Positions 1 through 6,833 of a stretch of 16,088 nucleotides of DNA are shown here, in pieces. The notes beneath the pieces were generated by a model that was not told the DNA's origin, did no database searches, and worked only from the letters and a program-made list of their open reading frames with translations. The translations under genes and the position numbers were made by a program. Each line of letters opens with the position of its first letter. Positions within the stretch are counted from its first letter, which is position 1. The DNA lies in assembly GCA_938030915.1 (NCBI GenBank), contig CALHIO010000008.1, positions 1 to 16,088 on the forward strand, in the 5' to 3' direction. The DNA is from an uncultured Gemmatimonadota bacterium (GTDB lineage: Bacteria > Gemmatimonadota > Gemmatimonadetes > Longimicrobiales > Gaopeijiaceae).

Positions 1-1
1 G

Positions 2-649
2 GGTGTGCGGCCGTGGATCGTCTACACCCTGGCGGACAACTGGTCGTTCGGCACCCGGGCGGAGGTCGCTCGGCAGCCGCGGTTCAATCAGGAGTTCCGC
101 TGGGAAGTCACGCCGGCGATCGAGTACAGCTTCTTCCCCTACGAGGAGGCGACCCGCAAGGCGCTCACGTTCTCGTATCGTATCGGGCCGGCGTACCGCC
201 GGTACCTCGAGGAAACCCTGTACGGTGAGACTTCCGAAACCCGCTGGGAGCAGTCGGCGGAGATCGATCTCTCCGCCCGGCAACCGTGGGGCGAAACCGG
301 AGCATCGATCAGCGCGTCCAACTTCCTCTTCCTTCCGGATGAGTCGCAGTACGAGGATGGCCTGTACAGCGTCAACCTTCGCGGTGATATCGACTTCCGG
401 ATCGTGAGGGGCTTTTCCGTTCGGCTGGAGGGCAACATCCGCTGGGTTCAGGACCAGATCTACCTGTCCGCGGGCGGGGTCTCGGACGAGGAGGCGTTAC
501 TCCGTCTCCAGCAACTCCAGACGGACTTCGAATACGGCGTCAGCGTCGGCTTCAGCGTCCAGTTCGGATCGATCTTCAACAACGTCGTGAACAATCGGTT
601 CCGGAACGCCCAGGGCTTCGGGGGCGGAGGATTCGGGCGCTTCTTCTAG
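2..649 (+). CDS. C-terminal part of an outer-membrane beta-barrel protein (5' truncated by window edge)
   Basis: The frame is open from the left edge to a TAG at 647-649, so only the last ~215 residues are present and the true start lies outside. The GTG at position 5 is internal rather than a convincing start. The visible protein is a run of amphipathic strands of alternating aromatic and polar residues (YSFFPYEE, LTFSYRIGPAYRRYL, FEYGVSVGFSVQFGSIFNNV) separated by acidic turns, as expected of a transmembrane beta-barrel. It ends in a Gly/Phe-rich tail with a terminal Phe, fitting the usual C-terminal aromatic signal read by the BAM machinery. I recognise no enzyme motif. The barrel call is inferred from composition and strand pattern; the exact family is unknown to me. 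It is convergent with the downstream pilin gene and separated from it by 37 bases. Confidence 0.6.
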   Translation, partial: GVRPWIVYTLADNWSFGTRAEVARQPRFNQEFRWEVTPAIEYSFFPYEEATRKALTFSYRIGPAYRRYLEETLYGETSETRWEQSAEIDLSARQPWGETGASISASNFLFLPDESQYEDGLYSVNLRGDIDFRIVRGFSVRLEGNIRWVQDQIYLSAGGVSDEEALLRLQQLQTDFEYGVSVGFSVQFGSIFNNVVNNRFRNAQGFGGGGFGRFF

Positions 650-652
650 AGC

Positions 653-668
653 GTCGTGCGGTCGTGCG
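653..668. repeat. Perfect tandem duplication of an 8-bp unit between two convergent genes
   Basis: The unit GTCGTGCG occurs twice head to tail (653-660 and 661-668) in the 37-bp gap between the barrel gene and the pilin gene. It is too short and too lone to be a functional repeat family. No hairpin with a T-run was found in this gap, so no intrinsic terminator can be called. Confidence 0.5.
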
Positions 669-686
669 GTCTCGTCCGGCGCGCCG

Positions 687-1076
687 TCAGTTGCACATCA
701 CGGTCCCTGCCGTCGTGGCCGGCGTGGCGTTGGCCGCCGAGGCGTCACCGAAGAAGAACCCGCACTGCTGGCCGGCCAGGCCACTGTGGGTGCCCGTCGC
801 AGCCCACCCCGTGCCGGTGGCTTCATTGATCGTGATGGTGACGGCGTCGGTCAGAATCATGTCGAGACTGGCGAGGGTGCTGGCGTAGCTGTACTCGGTG
901 CTCAGGTAGATCTCCTGCTGACTTGCGGTGTTCTTGAGGTCCGACGTCACAACGGCGATATACGATTTCGTCCTCATCTGAGAGAATTTCGGTATCGCGA
1001 TCGTGGCGAGAACGCCGATCACCACGACGACGATCAGCAGCTCGATCAGCGTGAACCCTTGAGAGGAATCCTTCAT
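687..1076 (-). CDS. Type IV prepilin / major pilin-like protein
   Basis: A 129-residue protein with a textbook class III signal: short positive-to-polar leader MKDSSQG, then FTLIELLIVVVVIGVLATIA. Prepilin peptidase would cut after Gly7 and N-methylate Phe8; Glu12 is the conserved Glu5 of the mature pilin. The N-terminal ~25 mature residues form the hydrophobic assembly helix. Two cysteines (C105 and C128) bracket the C-terminal loop, the D-region disulfide arrangement of type IVa pilins. I chose the ATG at 1074-1076 rather than the in-frame GTG at 1110-1112 because it gives the normal very short leader and has a GAGG-like sequence upstream. The product would be a pilus subunit for twitching, adhesion or DNA uptake, or a minor pilin; the GFFFGDAS...TTAGTVMCN tail resembles major PilA-type pilins of Gemmatimonadota and Myxococcota as I remember them. 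It is a single gene with no other pilus genes nearby. Confidence 0.88.
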   Translation of the reverse strand: MKDSSQGFTLIELLIVVVVIGVLATIAIPKFSQMRTKSYIAVVTSDLKNTASQQEIYLSTEYSYASTLASLDMILTDAVTITINEATGTGWAATGTHSGLAGQQCGFFFGDASAANATPATTAGTVMCN

Positions 1077-1319
1077 CGTATCGGCCTCGGATCGGCCCTT
1101 GGGGGGGGACACGACGTCGAAATCGTCTGCAATTCGACCCCTGTGGCAATGCTTGAAAACACATACTCTTAATCGACGCTATCCGGCCGTTATCCGGTAC
1201 GCAAGGGACCTCTGTGTCTCTGGGTGAACCCGGATCGGTCAGGGTCCGTAGACGTTTACCCGTTGAGATTTCGCAACCTGCCCGGTCGACCCTCATGGGT
1301 CGGGCGCGCTGGAGGATTC
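1077..1319. promoter_or_regulatory. Divergent intergenic control region between the pilin gene and yebC
   Basis: About 243 bases without a credible gene, the longest gap in the window. It must hold the promoters of the minus-strand pilin gene and of the plus-strand yebC-ruvCAB run. Visible elements are a TATCCGG direct repeat at 1180-1186 and 1191-1197 (11-bp period, one helical turn); a 6-bp hairpin (one T-G pair) at 1231-1236/1243-1248 with a 6-base loop; and a second 6-bp hairpin at 1287-1292/1297-1302 with a TCAT loop, just before the GGAGGA ribosome-binding site of yebC. A TTGAAA at 1153-1158 could be a -35 for yebC, but no good -10 sits at the right distance. I cannot assign either promoter with confidence. 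Confidence 0.55.
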
Positions 1320-2066
1320 GTGGCTGGTCACAACAAATGGTCGAAGATCAAGCGCAAGAAGGGCGTCAACGACGCGAAGCGCGGTGCCCTCTTCACCAAG
1401 TTGATCCGTGAGATCACCGTCGCGGCCCGGGAGGGAGGGGGTAGCGTCGAATTCAATGCGCGCCTCCGCCTCGCCGTGGAGACCGCCAAGTCTGCTTCAA
1501 TGCCGGCCGAGAACATCGAGCGGGCCATCAAGAAGGGGACGGGGGAACTCGAAGGGGTCGACTATCAGGAAGTGACGTACGAGGGGTATGGACCGGGTGG
1601 CGTCGCGCTGTTCATCGAGTGCCTCACGGACAACACGAATCGCACCGTAGCGGATGTCCGACACGCTCTGTCCAAGTGTGACGGGAGCCTTGGCACCGAC
1701 GGTTCCGTGGCGTGGCAGTTCGACCGAAAGGGTCAACTCGTGGTCGACGCCTCAAAGTACTCGGAGGAAGACGTCTTCGAGGCGGCGATCGAGTCGGGGG
1801 CGGAGGATGTGTCGGCGGACGGAGACGAGTTCGTCGTGACCGCCGAGCCGACCGACTTCACGGCAGTCGAGGCTGGACTGAAGGAGGCCGGGATCGAGGC
1901 GGCGTCCGCCGAACTCACGCGGATCCCCAAGAACGAGGTCGCGGTCGCCGGGAAGGACGCCGAGAAGTTGCTCAAGCTCCTCGACATGCTCGATGACCTC
2001 GACGATGTGCAGAAGGTCCACTCGAACGCGGACATCGACGAGGCTGTCCTCGCCGAGGCGATGTGA
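1320..2066 (+). CDS. yebC: YebC/PmpR family protein (TACO1-like)
   Basis: A 248-residue protein with the family opening MAGHNKWSKIKRKKG and the signature YEGYGPGGVALFIECLTDN (residues 87-105), followed by the NRTVADVRHALSK segment. Length matches the family (~240-250). The start is the GTG at 1320-1322, because the family N-terminus begins exactly there and GGAGG lies at 1311-1315; the frame continues upstream to 1224 but that sequence does not look like YebC. The family is annotated as a transcriptional regulator (PmpR) in some species and, more recently, as a ribosome-acting translation factor that relieves stalling, including at proline stretches, like mitochondrial TACO1. Linkage to ruvC is common in bacteria. 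It is the first gene of the long plus-strand run, and its TGA overlaps the ruvC start by four bases (GTGA), so the two are probably translationally coupled. Confidence 0.97.
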   Translation: MAGHNKWSKIKRKKGVNDAKRGALFTKLIREITVAAREGGGSVEFNARLRLAVETAKSASMPAENIERAIKKGTGELEGVDYQEVTYEGYGPGGVALFIECLTDNTNRTVADVRHALSKCDGSLGTDGSVAWQFDRKGQLVVDASKYSEEDVFEAAIESGAEDVSADGDEFVVTAEPTDFTAVEAGLKEAGIEAASAELTRIPKNEVAVAGKDAEKLLKLLDMLDDLDDVQKVHSNADIDEAVLAEAM

Positions 2067-2548
2067 GCCTGGTCCTCGGGATCGACCCGGGGACGGCCGC
2101 GACCGGGTACGGCGTCGTGCGAAGAGCGGACGACGCGTCCGTGTCGCTGGTCGAGTGCGGTGTCATCCGGACGTCGGCTCGGGAGCCGCTGCCCGTCAGG
2201 ATCCGTGAAATTTACGATGCCGTCGTTGCGATCATCGGGCGACACGATCCCGACGCCGTCGCAGTCGAAGAGGTCTTCCACGGAAAGAACGCGCAGAGCG
2301 CGCTGAAGCTCGGCCATGCTCGAGGGGCGATCCTCCTCGCCGCGGCCCACCATGACGTTATGATTGCCGAGTACGCTCCCCGTCACATCAAGAAGGCCGT
2401 GGTGGGGACCGGGAATGCGACCAAGGACCAGGTCGGCTTCATGGTGAAGCAACAGCTCAGGTTGAAGGACGTTCCGACCCCGGCGGACGCCGCGGACGGC
2501 GTCGCCGCGGCGCTGTGCCACTGCATGGTCGGGAGCTTCCCTCGATGA
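2063..2548 (+). CDS. ruvC: Holliday-junction resolvase RuvC
   Basis: A 161-residue RNase H-fold endonuclease that cuts Holliday junctions symmetrically after RuvAB branch migration. The acidic metal-binding set is visible: Asp8 in LGIDPG, Glu69 in VAVEEVFHGKN, and Asp142/Asp145 in PADAADGVAAALCH. Length is slightly below the E. coli protein but all core motifs are present. The start is the GTG at 2063 that overlaps the yebC stop; the N-terminus MSLVLGIDPGTAATGYGVV fits the family. It is followed by ruvA with an ATGA overlap. In E. coli ruvC lies apart from ruvAB in transcription, whereas here all three resolvasome subunits are contiguous and almost certainly co-transcribed. Confidence 0.98.
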   Translation: MSLVLGIDPGTAATGYGVVRRADDASVSLVECGVIRTSAREPLPVRIREIYDAVVAIIGRHDPDAVAVEEVFHGKNAQSALKLGHARGAILLAAAHHDVMIAEYAPRHIKKAVVGTGNATKDQVGFMVKQQLRLKDVPTPADAADGVAAALCHCMVGSFPR

Positions 2549-3132
2549 TCTCCCGCCTGCACGGCGTTCTCCTCGGCCGGGAGGGTGAACGGGTCGAGAT
2601 CGAGACGCAGGGTGGGGTCGTGTACGAAGTGGAAGCTCCTTTGACCGTGCTCGAGCGGCTTCCGTCTCCGGGCGGCACCGTCGAGCTTCGCACGGTCCAG
2701 GTCGTCTCCGAGACGTCCGTCGCCCTGTATGGCTTCATCGATCCGCACGAGCGAGCGCTGTTCCGTCGCCTGCTCACCGCCTCCGGCGTCGGAGCCAAGG
2801 TCGCGCTCGCCATGATGTCCACCTACTCCGCCGAGCGGCTGGCTCGTGCCCTCGTCGAGAAGGATACGGCCGCACTCCAGCAGATCAGCGGTATCGGCCG
2901 GAAGAAGGCAGAAAAGATCGCCCTCGACCTGGCGGACAAGGTCGCGGACCTGGCCATCGTGACACCCTCGGGCGTCGGGACCGGGTCGCCGGGCGGGGCG
3001 CAGGATGCAGTTCAGGCCCTCGTGGCGCTCGGGTACTCCTTCAGTGATGCCGACAAGGCCGTACGGGACGTCCTCGAGGCGGGCACGCCCGATACCACCG
3101 AAGACCTGATCCGTCAGGCACTGGCCGGGTAG
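2545..3132 (+). CDS. ruvA: Holliday-junction branch-migration complex subunit RuvA
   Basis: A 195-residue protein that binds four-way junctions as a tetramer and loads the RuvB motor. The N-terminal OB-like domain (residues 1-62) starts MISRLHGVLLGREG. Two helix-hairpin-helix motifs follow: SGVGAKVAL (80-88) and SGIGRKKAEKI (115-125). A Gly/Ser-rich linker (141-151) leads to the C-terminal RuvB-contacting domain containing ALVALGYSFSDADKAV. The start is the ATG overlapping the ruvC stop (ATGA), ten codons inside a longer open frame; the skipped sequence is not RuvA-like. Eight bases separate it from ruvB. Confidence 0.97.
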   Translation: MISRLHGVLLGREGERVEIETQGGVVYEVEAPLTVLERLPSPGGTVELRTVQVVSETSVALYGFIDPHERALFRRLLTASGVGAKVALAMMSTYSAERLARALVEKDTAALQQISGIGRKKAEKIALDLADKVADLAIVTPSGVGTGSPGGAQDAVQALVALGYSFSDADKAVRDVLEAGTPDTTEDLIRQALAG

Positions 3133-3139
3133 AAAAGCC

Positions 3140-4192
3140 ATGACCGAGCATACCCAGATCACGACGCCCGAGTCGCTCTCGGAGGATGTTCAGGCGGAGC
3201 CCTCCCTGCGGCCGACGCGGCTCGCCGAGTTCATCGGACAGGAAAAGGTTCGAGAGGCGCTCTCCATCGCGATCGAAGCGGCGCGCTTCCGGAAGGAGCC
3301 GCTTGACCACGTGCTCTTTCACGGTCCTCCCGGTCTCGGGAAGACGACGCTTGCGTCGCTGCTCGCGCGCGAGATGGGTGTGAACATCAAGACGACGTCG
3401 GGACCTGTGCTGGAGAAGGCCGCGGACCTCGTCGGCATCCTGACGAATCAGCGTGAAGGGGACATCCTCTTCATCGACGAGATTCACCGTTTGCGGCCGA
3501 TCATCGAGGAGTTCCTCTATCCCGCGATGGAGGATTGGCAGGTCGACATCCGGCTGTCGGACGGGCCGAAGGCCCAGACGATGACGATGAAGATCGAGCG
3601 CTTCACCCTCGTCGGTGCGACGACCCGGTTCGGTTCGCTCACCGCGCCGATGCGCGCCCGCTTCGGAATCGTGCAGCGGATGAACTACTACCCGCCGGAG
3701 GAACTCGTCACGATCGTCCAGCGCAGTGCGGAGATCCTCGGGGTGGACGCCACGAAAGAGGGAGCCACGGAAATCGCCCGTCGTTCGCGGGGCACCCCTC
3801 GCGTGGCGAACCGCCTCCTGCGCCGTGTCCGGGACTACGCTCAGGTACGAGCGGACGGTCATATCGACGAGGCGGTCGCCCAGGCTGCGCTCAAACTCCT
3901 CGACGTCGACGAATACGGCCTCGACGAGATGGACGGACAGGTGCTCAAGACGCTGATCGAGAAGTTCGAGGGTGGGCCGGTCGGGCTCAACTCTCTCGCG
4001 GTCGCGATGGGAGAGGATGCGACGACGCTGGAGGAGGTCTACGAGCCGTTCCTGATCATGGAAGGCTTCCTGCAGCGAACGCCGCAGGGTCGGGTCGCGA
4101 CTCCTCGCGCGTTCCGGCACTTCGGGTACACGATTCCCGAGCCGGGGGCGCAGGGTGATGATCAGGGCTCGCTCTTCACGCAGGACGGGTAG
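3140..4192 (+). CDS. ruvB: Holliday-junction branch-migration ATPase RuvB
   Basis: A 350-residue AAA+ hexameric motor that pumps DNA through the RuvA-bound junction. Motifs in order: Walker A GPPGLGKTT (62-70), Walker B FIDEIH (111-116), sensor 1 GATTR (159-163), arginine finger Arg174 in MRARFGI, sensor 2 region GTPRVANRLLRR (218-229), and the C-terminal winged helix GGPVGLNSLAVAMGEDATT (278-296). Length is normal. The ATG has only a weak purine stretch upstream, so coupling to ruvA eight bases away is likely. After the conserved end of the fold (FGYTIPEPG) comes a short acidic tail carrying QGSLF (342-346), which resembles a sliding-clamp binding peptide; see findings. A G+C-rich hairpin follows the stop codon before queA. 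Confidence 0.98.
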   Translation: MTEHTQITTPESLSEDVQAEPSLRPTRLAEFIGQEKVREALSIAIEAARFRKEPLDHVLFHGPPGLGKTTLASLLAREMGVNIKTTSGPVLEKAADLVGILTNQREGDILFIDEIHRLRPIIEEFLYPAMEDWQVDIRLSDGPKAQTMTMKIERFTLVGATTRFGSLTAPMRARFGIVQRMNYYPPEELVTIVQRSAEILGVDATKEGATEIARRSRGTPRVANRLLRRVRDYAQVRADGHIDEAVAQAALKLLDVDEYGLDEMDGQVLKTLIEKFEGGPVGLNSLAVAMGEDATTLEEVYEPFLIMEGFLQRTPQGRVATPRAFRHFGYTIPEPGAQGDDQGSLFTQDG

Positions 4193-4197
4193 GCGGG

Positions 4198-4211
4198 GCC
4201 CGGACCCGGGC
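4198..4211 (+). other. Small GC hairpin between ruvB and queA
   Basis: The stem is GCCCG (4198-4202) pairing with CGGGC (4207-4211) around a GACC loop. It lies in the 30-base ruvB-queA gap. No T-run follows, so it does not qualify as an intrinsic terminator. It could slow ribosome or RNase passage, or mean nothing in DNA this rich in G+C. Confidence 0.35.
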
Positions 4212-4222
4212 GGTGTCAGACG

Positions 4223-5275
4223 GTGAGTGATCGAGTCTCCGACTACGCATACGAGCTGCCGGACGAGCTGATCGCACAGCGTCCGGCGCAGCAGCGTGAC
4301 GAGAGCAGGCTCCTCGTCGTGCCGCCCGACGGCCCATTCCAGCACCGCGGGATTCGCGAGTTCGTCGAGCTGCTGGAGCCTGGCGATCTGCTCGTGGTCA
4401 ACGAGTCGAAGGTGATGCCTGCGCGACTGATGGGTCGGAAGACGACCGGAGCGCGTGCCGAGATTCTTCTGCTGGCCCCGAGTGAGCCCGAGCGTGACGA
4501 TCGTCACTGGGAGGCGCTCGTGCGCCCCGGGCGCAAGCTCAAGACCGGGCACGTGATCGAGGTCGGAGACGATCTGGCCGTGGAAGTCGTGGAGGTGCTC
4601 GCCTCCGGGAGTCGGCTCGTCCGGCTGGATACCCCGCTCGACGTCGAGACTGCGATGGCTCGGTACGGGACCATGCCCTTGCCGCCGTACATCGATCGGG
4701 AGGCGGATGACTCGGACCGGGATCGGTACCAGACGGTGTACGCGCGCACCAGTGGATCGGTCGCGGCGCCGACGGCCGGACTCCACTTTACCCCCCGGAT
4801 GCTAACAGAGATCGAGGCGCGCGGAGTCGAGCGTGCGGCCGTGACCCTTCATGTCGGTATCGGCACCTTCCGGCCCGTGGAGGTCGATGACCCGTCGGCC
4901 CATCCCATGCACCGAGAGCGCTACTTCGTCCCGCCCGAGGTCTCCGCGGCCGTCGAACGGACGCGCGCGCGGGCAGGTCGGGTGTGGGCCGTGGGAACCA
5001 CGGCGGTCCGCACGCTCGAGGCGGCCGCCGGGGACGACGGAACGCTTCGATCCGGATGGGCGGAGACGGACCTCTTCATTCGACCGCCGTACGACTTCCG
5101 GGTTGTGGACGGCCTCCTGACCAACTTTCACCTGCCGCGCTCGACGCTGATCATGCTCGTTGCCGCACTCGGAGGATACGAGCGCGTGCTCGATGCGTAC
5201 GACGAGGCCGTGCGCGATCGATACCGCTTCTACTCGTACGGTGACGCGATGGCGGTTCTGCCCCCACCGCGCTGA
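4223..5275 (+). CDS. queA: S-adenosylmethionine:tRNA ribosyltransferase-isomerase QueA
   Basis: A 350-residue enzyme that transfers and isomerises the ribosyl part of AdoMet onto preQ1 in the tRNA anticodon wobble position, making epoxyqueuosine. Family blocks are clear: YELPDELIAQRP at the N-terminus, VVNESKVMPARL (58-69), HWEALVRPGRKLKTG (95-109), YARTSGSVAAPTAGLHFT (173-190), LHVGIGTFRPV (209-219), HPMHRERY (227-234), WAVGTTAVRTLE (255-266) and the strong C-terminal block DGLLTNFHLPRSTLIMLV (296-313). The start is GTG at 4223; there is no good Shine-Dalgarno sequence in front. It is followed 79 bases later by tgt, the enzyme before it in the same pathway, so both steps of tRNA queuosine insertion are encoded together. 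No queC/D/E/F or queG is in view. Confidence 0.97.
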   Translation: MSDRVSDYAYELPDELIAQRPAQQRDESRLLVVPPDGPFQHRGIREFVELLEPGDLLVVNESKVMPARLMGRKTTGARAEILLLAPSEPERDDRHWEALVRPGRKLKTGHVIEVGDDLAVEVVEVLASGSRLVRLDTPLDVETAMARYGTMPLPPYIDREADDSDRDRYQTVYARTSGSVAAPTAGLHFTPRMLTEIEARGVERAAVTLHVGIGTFRPVEVDDPSAHPMHRERYFVPPEVSAAVERTRARAGRVWAVGTTAVRTLEAAAGDDGTLRSGWAETDLFIRPPYDFRVVDGLLTNFHLPRSTLIMLVAALGGYERVLDAYDEAVRDRYRFYSYGDAMAVLPPPR

Positions 5276-5310
5276 GCACCGGGTCGCTTCATCCAACCAC
5301 TCAGAGCTCT

Positions 5311-5330
5311 CGGGACGCCCGATCTTCGGG
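5311..5330 (+). promoter_or_regulatory. Two mutually exclusive short hairpins upstream of tgt
   Basis: In the queA-tgt gap, CGGG (5311-5314) can pair with CCCG (5318-5321), or CCCGA (5318-5322) can pair with TCGGG (5326-5330). Both cannot form at once because they share the middle arm. The stems are only 4-5 bp and no T-run follows, so a regulatory switch is speculative. I do not see a preQ1 aptamer. Confidence 0.25.
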
Positions 5331-5341
5331 ACGGCTTCGAT

Positions 5342-5347
5342 TAGATT
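5342..5347 (+). promoter_or_regulatory. Possible -10 element placing a leaderless start at tgt
   Basis: TAGATT matches the TANNNT core of bacterial -10 elements and ends seven bases before the tgt ATG at 5355. No Shine-Dalgarno sequence is visible before that ATG. A promoter here would put the transcription start at or near the A of the ATG, giving a leaderless mRNA. No -35 is recognisable at the normal distance, so confidence is low. Confidence 0.28.
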
Positions 5348-5354
5348 CCCCGCC

Positions 5355-6497
5355 ATGTTCGACCACACCCTTTCCGCGACCGACGGCTCTGCGCGCGCCG
5401 GCTCGTTCTCGACGCCTCATGGCGACGTTCAGACCCCGGCGTTCATGCCCGTCGGGACGGCGGGAACGGTGAAGGGTCTGATCATGGAAGAGGTGGAGTC
5501 GCTGGGGGCGCAGGTCGTGCTCGCGAATACCTACCACCTCTACCTGCGTCCGGGTCACGAGCTGGTACGCGAACTCGGTGGGCTCCACGACTTCATGCGC
5601 TGGGACGGTCCTATCCTGACCGACAGCGGTGGATATCAGGTCTTCTCCCTCGCCGACATCCGCAAGATCCGGGACGAGGGTGTGGAGTTTCAGAGCCACA
5701 TCGATGGTTCACGCCACACGTTCACCCCGGAATCGGTGATGGACATTCAGCGTACCCTCGGTGCCGACATCATCATGGCGTTCGACGAATGCCCGCCGGG
5801 CGGATGTGATCGCCGAACCGCCGAGGAAGCCAACCGCAGGACGCTCGCCTGGCTCGAGCGGTGCCGTACGAGGTTCGCCGAACTCCAGCATCGACGGGAC
5901 GTACCGAAGCAGGCGCTCTTTCCTGTTCTGCAGGGGAATGTCTTCGATGACCTGCGTCGCTCTCATGCGGAGCAGTTCATGGAGCTGGAGGACTGGCCAG
6001 GGTACGGGATCGGCGGCCTGAGCGTGGGCGAGGCGAAACCCGACATGTGGCGGACGCTCGAGTTGCTCGACGACGTACTCCCATCGGATCGACCACGATA
6101 CCTCATGGGGGTGGGGTATCCCGATGATCTCCTCGAGGCCATCGCTCGCGGGTGCGACCTCTTCGACTGCGTCGCGCCGACACGCAACGCGCGGCACGGC
6201 ACGGCGTGGACGAGCGAAGACGGACAAATCAATCTGAAGGCTGCGCGATTCAAGGAAGACACACGCCCCATCGACCCCGGCTGTGACTGCTACACCTGCG
6301 GACGGTACGATCGGGCTTATCTTCGGCATCTGGTCTCTTCGGCAGAATGGCTGCCGGTACGACTTATTTCGATCCACAATCTCCGGTTCCTTGTCCGCCT
6401 CGGTGAGGAAGCCCACCGTCGAGTCCTCGACGGGAGCTTTCACTCCTGGCACAGGGACTGGCTCGAACGCTATCGCAATCAAGGAAGTCCTTCGTGA
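5355..6497 (+). CDS. tgt: Queuine/preQ1 tRNA-guanine transglycosylase Tgt
   Basis: A 380-residue TIM-barrel enzyme that swaps guanine-34 of GUN-anticodon tRNAs for preQ1. Visible: the general acid/base Asp90 in ILTDSGGYQVFS; substrate-binding Asp144 in MAFDECPPGG; the GIGGLSVGE loop (218-226); the nucleophile Asp271 in DLFDCVAPTRNARHG; and the structural zinc site C310-x-C312-x2-C315 with His341. The frame is open much further upstream, but the family N-terminus (FDHTLSATDGSARAGSFSTPHG, split here between barrel entry and first strand) begins at the ATG at 5355. Its stop overlaps the yajC start (GTGA). Pairing with queA is a common operon; bacterial Tgt uses preQ1 rather than queuine. Confidence 0.97.
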   Translation: MFDHTLSATDGSARAGSFSTPHGDVQTPAFMPVGTAGTVKGLIMEEVESLGAQVVLANTYHLYLRPGHELVRELGGLHDFMRWDGPILTDSGGYQVFSLADIRKIRDEGVEFQSHIDGSRHTFTPESVMDIQRTLGADIIMAFDECPPGGCDRRTAEEANRRTLAWLERCRTRFAELQHRRDVPKQALFPVLQGNVFDDLRRSHAEQFMELEDWPGYGIGGLSVGEAKPDMWRTLELLDDVLPSDRPRYLMGVGYPDDLLEAIARGCDLFDCVAPTRNARHGTAWTSEDGQINLKAARFKEDTRPIDPGCDCYTCGRYDRAYLRHLVSSAEWLPVRLISIHNLRFLVRLGEEAHRRVLDGSFHSWHRDWLERYRNQGSPS

Positions 6498-6817
6498 CGC
6501 CTCTAACGCTGCTGTTGCAGGCTGCGCCGGATCAGAACTTCGGCCTCCGGATGATGCTCAACTTCGCGCTGATCATCCCCATCTTCTATTTCCTGCTGAT
6601 CCGCCCTCAGATGAAGGAGCGGAAACGACACGAGCAGATGGTGGAGGGGGTGAAAAAGGGTGACGAGATCGTCACCAACGGCGGGCTCATCGGTAAGATC
6701 GTGCATGCCGACGGGAATCGTCTGACGCTACGCACCGGCGACAATACGCGCGTCACGGTCGATCGCGGGCGCGTCGCCGCGGTACTCGACGTGAAAGGCG
6801 AGCCGAAAGAAGAGTAG
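6494..6817 (+). CDS. yajC: Preprotein translocase accessory subunit YajC
   Basis: A 107-residue inner-membrane protein with one N-terminal transmembrane segment (about residues 21-37, MLNFALIIPIFYFLLI). The family hallmark IRPQMKERKRHEQM (36-49) follows, then the cytosolic domain with GVKKGDEIVTNGGLIGKI. YajC associates with SecDF-YidC at the Sec translocon and is non-essential in E. coli. The start is the GTG overlapping the tgt stop, matching the usual tgt-yajC linkage. In many genomes secD and secF come next; here the next gene is def, so the translocase partners must lie elsewhere. Confidence 0.95.
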   Translation: MTPLTLLLQAAPDQNFGLRMMLNFALIIPIFYFLLIRPQMKERKRHEQMVEGVKKGDEIVTNGGLIGKIVHADGNRLTLRTGDNTRVTVDRGRVAAVLDVKGEPKEE

Positions 6818-6833
6818 AGGGTAGGGTACGTCC

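Noticed and set aside
650..686. Intrinsic terminator between the convergent barrel and pilin genes
   Set aside because: No stem followed by a T-run on either strand; only an 8-bp tandem duplication is seen.
1077..1112. An upstream GTG start for the pilin (12 extra residues)
   Set aside because: It would give a 19-residue leader; the internal ATG gives the standard short leader and has a purine-rich sequence before it.
1124..1150. A sigma-54-like element (GGGG...TTGC) upstream of the pilin on the minus strand
   Set aside because: The distance between GG and GC is one base short of the strict 10-base spacing, and the flanking consensus is poor.
3041..4786. A long minus-strand open frame (over 500 codons) opposite ruvB and queA
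   Set aside because: It is antisense to two clear conserved genes in high-GC DNA, where stop codons are rare in the shadow frame; its residue make-up (Arg/His/Leu/Asp-rich, no family motif) is that of a shadow.
5276..5354. preQ1 riboswitch in front of tgt
   Set aside because: The A-rich tail and pseudoknot partners of known preQ1 aptamers are not recognisable; only short GC hairpins are present.
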